A stretch of DNA of 64,000 nucleotides from Symbiodinium natans (lineage: Eukaryota; Sar; Dinophyceae; Suessiales; Symbiodiniaceae). The notes under the pieces were generated by a model. It was given only the letters and a program-made list of their open reading frames with translations, did no database searches and had not been told where the DNA came from. Below, in pieces: positions 1 to 9,200 of this stretch (position 1 is the stretch's first letter; every line of letters starts with the position of its first letter). The stretch covers positions 332,501-396,500 of the forward strand of contig CAJNDS010002246.1 in assembly GCA_905221605.1 (NCBI GenBank). Direction: 5' to 3'. Made by a program: the position numbers and the translations under genes.

Positions 1-744
1 ACGGGCGAAGTAAGATACTTCAAAAGCTGATGGGTACTTCTGGGAAGCGCAAAAGTACCTCTATTTCCTGCTCTCCCAAGCCAATATCCCCTGATTAGGG
101 ACACAAAAAAACTTACTAAAAAGTCCTGAACGGAGATTTAGGACATCTTCCGGAAATAGGATCACTAAACGCGGAACCCCAAAATTTGGAACTTACAAGC
201 ACAGGAAACCCTACTCTTGGAGTAGACCCTGAAAAGAAAAGAAAACCAACATACATAAATATATATATATATATACATACACATGTTTTTTGGGTATAAG
301 TAGCTATATCAGAAACCCAGAACCCACAAAAAGTAATAAAGCAAAGTGCTCCTAAACCCAGGAAAGCCAATAGCTCCCGTCCAGCAGGAAGACATCTTGG
401 TGGAAGACCGCGACCTCGCCCGCACCCTCCCTCAACAAACCCCAAGCCCTAAACCCCAAACCTAAAAAACTAAACACCAAACCCTAATCCCTGGACCCTA
501 AACCCTAAACCCGACAACCCGAAAACCCCAAACCCCAAACCGTAACCTTAAACCCTGAACCCTGGTAACCCTAAACCCTACTCCCTGGACCGTAATCCGG
601 AAACCCTAAACCTGCCCGGCGCCAAGCTCAAGAAGAGGGGAAACTGCTGAGGGCTGCTCCACAAAGGTTTAGGGTTTACTGTTCAGGGTTTAGGGTTGGG
701 GTTTAGGGTTGAGGCTTTAGGGTTTTGAGTTGAGGTTTTATACC
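1..744. other. Degenerate telomere-like DNA at window start
   Basis: No convincing gene. From 430 on, runs of CCCTAAA and variants (CCCTGAA, CCCCAAA) alternate with short G-strand TTTAGGG runs near 665-735. A (TA)n tract lies at 258-275. A 50-bp unique patch at 606-655 reads on the minus strand as an open, GC3-rich frame (SSPQQFPLFLSL) and could be a small exon of the helicase-like fragment further right. That is only a possibility. Confidence 0.5.
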
Positions 745-837
745 ACCCACAGGGTGGTTACATGGTCCCTTGATATCGCCCTTTTCCCTTCATCCAAATG
801 GTCCCTTGCCTTCTTTCAAGGGGTTCTGAAGTACGGG

Positions 838-1428
838 CCCTCGGGTTTAGTACCTAAATAGGGCATACTTGGGCCCCAAAGTACCTCATATTCAGGGAGT
901 TTAGGGGCCCTGTACATAATAATGAGGTACATGGACCCTTACTTGGAGGTTCTTGGTACTTACTAACCAATTCTACCTGTACTTATACTGCGCGTGTTGC
1001 TGCCTCTGGGGTGCCTTCTTACAAGAACTGCGCAGAAGCTGGCCCTATGATGCCCTAAACCCTAAACCCTAAACCCTAAACCCTAAACCTAATCCGCCAC
1101 AAGACGCACAAGCCCTCAGTCGGGCGTGGCAGGGCCTCCGCAGTCGATTTGCCGGTGCCAGCGGCGTTGGAAGTCGCCTCTGCTTGATCTTTCGTCATTC
1201 CCTGCTTCTGGTCGTTACCCGAAGGCTGTACTTATGACAATATTAATTAGGCACTTAAGGGGCTTAGAAGAGGGTTATAAGTACAGTTAGACTTGGCTAA
1301 TAAGTACCATGAACCTCCAAGTGAGGGTCCATGTACCTCATTATTATGTACTTGGGCGCTAAAGTCCCTAAATCGGAGGTACTTTAAGGCCCAAGCATTC
1401 CTATTTAGGTACGTGGGCCCTTAGGGTT
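838..1428. mobile_element. Nested inverted-repeat elements (families B and C)
   Basis: A roughly 590-bp symmetrical structure. The outer parts (about 841-945 and 1326-1427) are inverted copies of the B family, whose ends read AAGGGTCCATGTACC and its complement. The inner parts (944-994 and 1220-1322) are the two halves of a C-family element, whose ends read CTTGGAGGTTC and GAACCTCCAAG. The halves are separated by about 228 bp of other sequence, flanked on both sides by CTGTACTTAT. That 10-bp direct repeat looks like a target duplication of a secondary insertion that carries the coding-like island 1088-1232. Confidence 0.6.
1088..1232 (-). CDS. Coding-like island, unknown
   Basis: The minus strand is open for about 45 codons and reads as a hydrophilic protein segment (NDQKQGMTKDQAEATSNAAG and onward, ending CVLWRI) with third positions biased to G/C. 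A possible acceptor, tacag, precedes it. It may be a downstream exon of the helicase-like fragment at 1690-2245, which runs in the same direction. No family was recognised. The plus strand is also open for about 30 codons, so the strand call is uncertain. Confidence 0.35.
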
Positions 1429-1689
1429 AGCCAGCATCAGCAGTTTACCCTAATTCCCAAAAACCCAGACCCTGCACCCTGAATCCCACAAACCCTAAAC
1501 CTAAACCATAAAAGTGTTTAATTAGGGTTCAGCGTGAGCTCTGTGGTGCTATTTTGGTTTTCGGAGCCAGATTCTGTGACTTCCGGTTTAGGAAGGAAAG
1601 GTTTACACAGGGTTTAGGGTTACGGTTTAGGGCTCAGGGTTTAGGGCTTAGGGTTTAGGACTTTTGGCCTACGGCGGCAGAGGTTCAAA

Positions 1690-2245
1690 CTCCGAATAAG
1701 CTTTATTGATGCCGTCCGGACTGCAATCTTGCATCTCTGGGCGCGCCAGGTGTTGGAGGTAATCAGCGTGGCGACACCATACACAAAGACCGAGTGGCTG
1801 TACATGTTGGTGCTGCTACAGGGTGGGGCCCCCTAGTTATAAGTAGAGTTATAAGGGCCCTAAATTGGGTTATAAGGACCCTAAGTTAGGTTATAAGTCC
1901 CTTAACTACAGTTAGTATAGTAAGGGGGCCCCACCCTGTAGGGGCCGAAGTGACTTCCTCGAGAGGGCCCTGGAAGAGCTTGCTGTGGGTCAAGGCCTCG
2001 TCGAACAGGATTGCTTTGTCGCGAAGTTGGTCGTACTCACGCCAGTCCGGGCAAGTTCCCTAAACCCGAAAACCCTAAACCCTAAACCTCAAACCCCAAA
2101 CCCCAAACCCTAAACCCAAACAAGCCGCGGCTATACATGGTCTTCCCCAGTCTTGTCGGGCCTGTCAAGACCAGAAACTTACGTCGAAACAGTGGCTGTC
2201 TCAATTGCGGTGCAAGATCGGACGGCTGGATTTCACAAATCAAGG
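1690..2245 (-). pseudogene. SF3/Rep-type P-loop helicase fragments, interrupted
   Basis: Three minus-strand coding segments in order. Segment 2115-2245 carries a Walker A motif (GPTRLGKT) after a hydrophobic strand (KFLVL). Segment 1941-2056 carries a Walker B-like ILFDEA. Segment 1690-1816 carries a motif C-like hydrophobic strand followed by ITSN. This A-B-C order is that of superfamily 3 helicases, including the Rep helicase half of small circular ssDNA replicons and related dinoflagellate genes; which of these it derives from cannot be told. The first two segments are separated by a short telomere-like tract (2057-2114) and the last two by a 120-bp TA-flanked element (1819-1938). No start codon or nuclease half was found. 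It may be a decayed copy or a gene whose insertions are spliced. Confidence 0.5.
1819..1938. mobile_element. TA120 miniature element, copy 1
   Basis: Exactly 120 bp with terminal inverted repeats CAGGGTGGGGCCCCC and its complement, flanked on both sides by TA (1817-1818 and 1939-1940). Near-identical copies lie at 8432-8551, 9515-9634 and 63540-63660. The TA target duplication is typical of Tc1/mariner-like families. It has no coding capacity, so it is non-autonomous. It sits between two coding segments of the helicase-like fragment. Confidence 0.9.
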
Positions 2246-3030
2246 AGCCGGATTTCTTTTTTGGGTTTGGGGGGGGAACTTCAGGGGAGGGCACCCTGCG
2301 ATTAAGAAATCGCTGAGGCTATTGGATAAGGCGTCGCCCTACTATTTCAAAGATTACCAGCTCGACCACCAATCAAGAAATAGATCAATAAGTCGAGGGT
2401 AATAGGCCTCACTGGCTTCATAGCTAAGAAATCCAGTGAACCCTCGCCAAAACTTAGAGGTTTCTTATCCAGAACTGTCCCTGTACCGAACTTTCTGACT
2501 ACAACTTGCTAACCGTTCACCTGAATACGCCTATACGGGAACCACAAATCCACCCGGAAGGGTTCTGCTGTTCAGACCATCGGACGCGTCGGCTTCACTC
2601 CGGTGAAGTAGGGCTTGAATAGCTTTGTCTAGATATACTCCACATGGTTAGTTGCTCTAAACCCTATAAACCCTCAACCCTAAACCCGAAACCCTCAACC
2701 CTGCTGAGGGGTTTGTGAAGCCAAGAGGAAAAAACCGCCCGCCATGCCAAGGCAAACGCAACATGGTGGTCTGCCACACCACCGAAGAACAGACGCCTGG
2801 TGGGCTTGGGGTTGAAGGCTTTTTTGGCAGTGCGGTTTAATCAGGGTGTATTGCGATGTTTCCCCTTATACTAACAATCCTTAATACGGATTGTAGTACC
2901 CCCCCTATGAGAATCTCTATTAGGGACTGTTAGCATAAGGGCGAACATATCGAAGGGTGAAAGGTTTATGGTTCAGGGTTTGCCTAAACCCTAAACCCTA
3001 AACCCTAAACCCTAGCTTCTAAAGGGTTCA
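2246..3030. other. Intergenic or intronic DNA with one E-family element
   Basis: 2290-2640 is unique, without convincing frames. 2655-2700 and 2980-3015 are telomeric C-strand runs. 2712-2815 is open on both strands and may hold an exon. An E-family inverted-repeat element occupies 2853-2952 (arms TTCCCCTTATACTAACA and its imperfect complement). Confidence 0.5.
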
Positions 3031-4560
3031 GGGGCTAAGCGAGGCTTGAGCTTCGAAGCTCAACGGATTTCGAGGCCGTAATAGGCCCTTGCAGCTCCGC
3101 GTACCTACAAACCCTAGAACCCTGAAACCCTAAACACGGGGTTCTCACCGGATAGTTGACTAGCTTTTCGTGCCATAACCTCACAAGTCGGAAGGGACCT
3201 ATCTTCAATCCTACAACCTTACATATATGTCTCAAAAACCTCGGCTTGCAGCCAGCTAAGCCATGGGCCCAAATTGGGTCTTGGCGCTTGGACCTTCCGC
3301 AGCAATGATCGGAACTGGCGGAAGCCTCGACCACCCCATCATGACCTCGCTGCCACGCGGTGCCCTGTCAGCACTGGACTTGTAGCACTGTCACACGGTG
3401 CACCCTGCAAGGTTCAAGGTTTAGGGTTTAGGGTGGAGGGTTTAGGGCTTAGGGTTTATAGGGTGCCCTAATAAAGCCTGAGCTCGTAGTCTTTGGGACC
3501 GCTTTCTGCGGTGCGTTTGCCTAAACGCTTTAGTTAGATCCCAAACCCTAAGCCCTAACCCGAAACCCAGATTAAGGACCCAAACGTAAGGGCCGCATCT
3601 ACCCCAGGGCTGCTGGGGTAGGATGTTAATTATGGGTTTAGGGTGTAGGGCTTAGGGGGGTTTAGTGTTCAGGGCTGGTGCGGCAGTCAACAAATCCCTA
3701 CTTCGAAGCTGCAAGTACATCCACCGCAATCCGACCCGCCAAGCTGCATGATACCCTTAAGCGCTAGAGCAACAACGCGTATGACTACTGGGCATTCTGG
3801 AAACTTAAACCCTAAACCGAAAAAGTGTTTCGGGTACAGGCCGGGTATAGGGCTCGAGGTTCTAAACCCAAGACCTCATGAAACCCAAGCCCAAAACCCT
3901 GTAACCCTTGGAGCAACCTATGGAACCTAAGCCCCAACCCCGTGAGACCAAAACCCTAAGCCCAAAACAGCATGAAACCTAAGCCCCACAAGCCTCATAA
4001 GCCCTAAGCTCCCTAAATTCTAAGCCCCAAAGTGTGTAATCCGCTGACACCTCAATCCAGGAAACCTTAACCCTAAACCCTAAACCCTAGGCCCCCAAGC
4101 CCTAAACCCTAGACCCTAAACCGAGAGCCCCCACCTTAGGGGCTGCTCCGTGCTGATCGGGCAATGACCTGTCATGATTCTGGCGGCGTGAGGCTTCGGG
4201 CTTAGGGTTTAGGGTGTAGGATTTAGGGCTTAGGGTTTAAGGCCTAGTCTAGGGTTTAAGGCCTAGGGTTAGGGTTTATGGTTTAGGGTTTAGGGTTTAG
4301 GGTTTGGGGTTTGGGGTTTAGCCCTTCAGGGGAGCCCTGAACCCTGAAGCCAACACATGGCAACCGCAAGACATGCAGAATCAAGTAAGTGGACCACTGA
4401 GGGCATCCATCATCCTAGTGTAGCTTCGTTACCTTGAGCTAGAAGGGTGGGTCATCTCTATTTGGGGTGTGCTTGGAGGTTCATGTTACTACCCTGAACC
4501 CTCAGCCCTAAACCCTAAACCCTGCAGCCTGAACCCTGAACCCTAAACCCTAAACCCTAA
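3031..4560. other. Telomere-like DNA with weak coding-like patches
   Basis: 3263-3385 on the plus strand starts ATGG and is open for 40 codons to TAG, with GC3 bias (reads WVLALGPSAAMIGTGGS). The opposite strand is also open, so no gene is called. The remainder is degenerate CCCTAAA/TTTAGGG of both orientations with short unique patches (3590-3640, 4340-4480). Confidence 0.4.
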
Positions 4561-4570
4561 ACCCTAAACC

Positions 4571-5060
4571 CCGCAAAAGGGTTCCACCGGGCTACCAAGA
4601 GAATGCAAGGCGGACATGGGACCCCTAAACCCTAAACCCGAAACCCTAAACCGAAACCCTAAACCTCTCTTTCATATGTAATTTAAATGTTAAGGAGTTA
4701 CTGGGCAAGGTCGCCGTTTTACTGGGCAAGGTCGCCGTTTTACTGGGCAAGGTCGCCGTTTTACTGGGCAAGGTCAGTTCGGTCAAAAAAATCGACCTTG
4801 CCCAGTAAAACGGCGACCTTGCCCAGTAAAACGGCGACCTTGCCCAGTAAAACGGCGACCTTGCCCAGTAACTCCTTAACATTTAAATTACATATGAAAG
4901 AGAGGTTTAGGGTTTAGGGTTTAGGGTTTAGGGTTTAGGGTTTAGGGTTTAGGGTTTAGGGTTTAGGGTCCTGAACCCTAAACCCTAAACCCTAAACCCT
5001 AAACCCCGCAAAAGGGTTCCACCGGGCTGCCAAGAGAATGCAAGGCGGACATGGGACCCC
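4571..5060. repeat. 54-bp direct repeats flanking a palindrome
   Basis: Segments 4571-4624 and 5007-5060 are identical except for one base (gctaccaag versus gctgccaag) and have the same telomeric neighbours on both sides. Between them lie the palindrome 4661-4908 and a G-strand array. This could be a long target duplication or one unit of a tandem duplication. Confidence 0.8.
4661..4908. repeat. Perfect 115-bp-arm palindrome with 21-bp internal repeats
   Basis: Left arm 4661-4775 and right arm 4794-4908 are perfect reverse complements around an 18-nt loop. Each arm contains a 21-bp unit (starting ACTGGGCAAGGTCGCCG) repeated about four times. Because 21 is a multiple of three, both strands give a YWARSPF-repeat ORF, which is an artefact. 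CCCTAAA abuts the left arm and TTTAGGG the right arm, so the symmetry continues into telomeric repeat. Confidence 0.95.
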
Positions 5061-5300
5061 TAAACCCTAAACCCTAAACCCTAAACCCTAAACCCTAAAC
5101 CCTAAACCCTAAGCCCTAAGCCCTAAGCCCTAAGCCCTAAACCCTAAACCCTAAACCCTAAACCCTAAACCCTAAACCCTAAACCCTAAACCCTAAACCC
5201 TAACCTAGACACTAAACCCTAAACCCTAAACCCCAAACCCTAACCCTAGACGCTAGACCCTAAACCCGAGACCCTAAACCCTGAACCCTAAACCCTAAAC
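4909..5300. repeat. Back-to-back telomeric arrays
   Basis: A run of TTTAGGG units (to about 4968) meets CCCTAAA units (from about 4975) across the short joint gtcctgaa. This G-strand-to-C-strand orientation is that of two fused chromosome ends. A longer C-strand array follows at 5059-5213, including a homogeneous patch of the variant CCCTAAG. Confidence 0.85.
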
Positions 5301-5309
5301 CCCAGAGGC

Positions 5310-6240
5310 TTTTCCACAGACTGCTGAGTGTCGGACACAGCCCACTGCGGCGGCCAGGGCCCTCAGGTTTAGGCTTCAGGGTTAAGGAATTCTGAGACCC
5401 GAAAGTAGGGTGAAGGCACAATACGAGTTCAAGGGGTTCTTAGGGCTTTAGGGTTTGCAGGTGCAGGGTTTAGGGTTTATGGTTTGCAGGTTCCCTCCCG
5501 GGGTAGTTATTGGACTGTCGGGTCCTTTATTTAGGGTACCCCCCAAAGCGAGCCATGCTGTGAGGAGCTAGCCGAATCTTCATCATAAAGCCCTAAGGCA
5601 AACGGGGCTGGTAGGGTTGTGGAGGTTGACATTGAGGCTTCTTCCTTGTCCCCGTTTGAGTGGTCTGGGCGCCGATAAACTTCGATACTCCAGATAGTGA
5701 CTTGATTATTCCCTCGCCACGAGAAGCCTCCAAACTCTGCAACCCTTGAAAAAATGAAGTTCTCTATTCAGCATGCCCCGGAAAGCCCTAGATCCTAAAC
5801 TCGAACAGATGCACGGAGACCTCCGTCTTGTGAATCCTCAACTTAAACCCAAAACCCTAAACCCTCACCTTAAACCCTAAACCCTGAACCCTAAACCCGA
5901 AACACGAAACCCGAACCATAAACCCGAAACCCTAAAGCCCAAACTCAAAACCCTGGACCCTAAACTCAAAACCCCAAACCCCAAACCCTACAGCCGAAAC
6001 CCTAAACCCCAAACTCGAAACCCTGGACCCTAAACTCACAACCCTAAACCCCAAGCCCTACAGCCGAAACCTTAAACCCCAAACTCGAAACCCCAAACTC
6101 GAAACCTAAAGCCGAAACCCTAAACCCCAAACCCTAAACCCTAAACCCTAAACCCTAAGCCCCAAACTCGAAACCTAAAGCCGAAACCCTAAACCCCAAA
6201 CCCTAAACCCTAAACCCTAAACCCTAAACCCTAAACCCCA
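5310..6240. other. Possible exon, then degenerate telomeric tract
   Basis: 5312-5375 on the minus strand is open with strong GC3 (reads GPWPPQWAVSDTQQSVEKPL) and could be a late exon of the Kelch gene to the right. 5380-5820 is mostly unique with no frame recognised. 5830-6240 is degenerate telomere-like DNA containing a local duplication built on ccccaaactcgaaacc. Confidence 0.4.
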
Positions 6241-6247
6241 AACTCGA

Positions 6248-9200
6248 AACCCTGGCCCGGAGAGTGGCCTCGCCAGACGTGGCCACTTGCTCCCACACGG
6301 CGCTGCCGCCGCCGCCGAGGCGACCGCACCACAGGTCCTGTCAGGGTTTAGGGTTTAGGGTTTAGGGTTTAGGGTTTAGGGTTTGGGGTTTGGGGTTTGG
6401 GGTTTGGGGTTTGGGGTTTGGGGTTTGGGGTTTGGGGTTTAGGGTTTCGGGTTTGGGGTTTGGGGTTTGGGGTTTGGGGTTTGGGGTTTGGGGTTTGGGG
6501 TTTAGGGTTTGGGGTTGTAGGGTAGGGTTTGGGGTTTGCAAGCGCTTGGTGAGATTTTTGACTGCTTGGGCATCGCTGGCGTCGGGAAGCCTGAACCCTG
6601 AAGCCTGAACGGGCCTGTGGATGCTAAGCATATTGCAAGTTCTTCCGATCTTCCCGACCACCCTAAACCTAAATCCCTGAACCCCAAAACCTAAACCCTA
6701 AACCCTAAGCCCTAAACCCTAAACCCTAAACCCTAAACCCTAAACCCTAAACCCTAAACCCTAAACCCTAAACCCTAAACCCGGGGAGGTGAAGGGTCCT
6801 GGCCTCCAAGACCTGCAGGCTGTCGCCCCCTTTCCGCGTGGGCCGCGTGCCTCCGTAGACGAAGACCTGCCCGTGAGAAGTCGGAACTCTCAAGCCTCAC
6901 GGAAATAGACCCTATAACCCTAAACCCTAACCCTAATCCTAAACCCTAAACCCCTAAATCCCTAAACCCTAAATACTTCTAACCCTGAACAGCTGAAGGG
7001 TTTAGGGTTGAATTGGGCTTCGGGCTATAGGGTCCATCCCCCCAGATTGCCCTTGCCAAGGATCCTCTTGGACCGCCTCCTTGGTTATGTGTGTAGGGTT
7101 TAAGGTTTATAGGGTTCGGGTAGTTACTTTAGGGTGTGTTCCTTTAGGGTTTAGGGTTTAGGGCTTAGGGTGTAGGGTTTAGGGTTTAGTGAACAAGTGC
7201 CCCAGCGTTCCCGACAGAGAACCTCCAGTCTAACCACTATCGGCCGTTCCTCCGAGTATCTCTCTAGCAGGGGAAACCTGGGGCTAACGGAGCTTAATCT
7301 CTAAAGCCTATAAACCCGTGACCTCAATGCTGCCAGGCTCAGCGTTCACATAGCGAGCCTCCTGAGCCCCTTTGACGTGCAACAGCACCGATGTTGACCC
7401 TCCGAAACTCCCGAACATCCATGACATTGCGCTCTAGGCCGTTCAGGCGGAAACAAAGACGAGGCTTTGCTCCCTCTAAAGGGAGCCCTCAACCCTAAAC
7501 CCTAAGCCCCTAAGCCCCTAAGCCCTAAACCCAAAACCCAAAAGCCTGAAACCCCCTAAACCTAGACCACGAGGGCCCGCCGCTGCCGCTGCCGCAAAGA
7601 GAGCGCCGCCGGCCCGCGCGCCCGGCTTTGGAGCGCGGCGGTCGCTGGGCAGGAGGCCTGGGACGTGGGGATTAGGGTTTAGGGTTTAGGGTTTGTTTAG
7701 GGTTTTAGGGTTTTAGGGGTTTAGGGTTTTAGAGTTTTAGGGTTTTAGGGTTTTAGGGTTTAGGGTTTAGGGTTTAGGGTTTAGGGTTTAGGGTTTAGGG
7801 TTTAGGGTTTAGGGCTTAGGGTTTAGGGTTTAGGGAGCGGGGGAGGGTTGGAGGTTAGGGTTCGCAGGTACTAGATGGTATCTTGCTCCCCTTCAGCAGA
7901 GCATCGCGGGGTCACTTTCTTGGGCTTAGGGTTTAGGGTTTAGGGTTTAGGGTTCAGGGTTCAGGGTTTAGGGTTTAGGGTGATACTTCGCTGACTTCTG
8001 AACCCGCCTGAAAGTTTAACTTTTAGGCTCCTTATTGTAGGTTTACAGCACCCAAAAAGTTAAAGTCCTAGAGCCAGCCAGAAGCGAGCCAAGGATAAAG
8101 GACGTAAAGTCTAAACTCAACCCCTCAAACCCCAAAACAAAACCCTTTAAACCCTTTAAACCTTTAAACCCCTAAAACCCTTAAAACCCTCAAAACCCTT
8201 AAAACCCTTAAAATCCTTGAAGCCCTTAAAACCCTTAAAACCCTAAACTCTATTAAAACGGGAGTCTTCCGGTTCTTGGGTTTAGTTTGGGATGTTTAGG
8301 GCTCAGGCTTTGGGGTTTAGGGTTTAGGGTTAAGGGTTTGGGGTTTAGGGTTTAGGGTTAAGGGTTTTTGGTTTAGGGATTAGGGCTTAGGGATTAGGGA
8401 TTAGGGATTAGGGTTTAGGGTTTAGGGTTTACAGGGTGGGGCCCCCTAGTTATAAGTAGAGTTATAAGGGCCCTAAATTGGGTTATAAGGACCCTAAGTT
8501 AGGTTATAAGTCCCTTAAGTACAGTTAGTATAGTAAGGGGGCCCCACCCTGTAGGGTTTAGGGTTGCACATAGGGCGGGGGAGGAGGGGGGAGGGGGGGG
8601 GACAGGAGCGAAGCGAGTCTGGAAGTGAGCAAGGAGACGCCAGCCCTTGGGGGGGTTTAGGGCTTAGGGTTTTGTTAGGGTTTGGAGTTTAGGGTTTAGA
8701 GTTTAGGGTTTAGAGTTTAGGGTTTAGGGTTTGGGGTTTGGGGTTTAGGGTTTCGGGCTTTAGGGCTTTTCCACGGCCAGAAGCCCTAAAACTCCTACTT
8801 TGCCCCTCCCACTGGCCTGCGGGCCGATTTGATAGGGACATTGAAGGACTGAGGACCCGACACCAAAACATACCAGTTGATGGCTTAGGGTTTAGGGTTC
8901 AGGGTTCAGGGTTTAGGGTTTAGGGACGGACATCGAGTCTCTACCCCCCTATACCCTAAACCCTAATTAAACCCTAAGCGTGGTAAACCCCATAAACCCT
9001 AAAAACCCGAAACTAGGCCCTTTCTCTCCCCGGTCCCTGAAACCCGAATCCCTAAACCCGGGAGGTCTGCGACACTAAGGTAGACCCCCCCCAAGGCGGA
9101 AGATCTGGGAGGATTGAGGCCACACGCCGCTTGGTCAACCACCGACCGTTTGTGAGCACACAGTGTGGCAGAAGAGGTTGCAAAAGGCTGTCGTTGCATA

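Noticed and set aside
3290-3350. P-loop-like GPSAKT on the minus strand
   Set aside because: Lacks the GxxxxGK[ST] spacing; both strands are open here and no other helicase motif is near.
4646-4917. Two overlapping YWARSPF-repeat ORFs on opposite strands
   Set aside because: Produced by a 21-bp repeat inside a perfect palindrome; the same peptide appears on both strands.
4490-5060. rRNA or tRNA genes near the palindrome and elsewhere
   Set aside because: No cloverleaf with conserved GGTTCRA box and no conserved rRNA segments were found by eye anywhere in the window.
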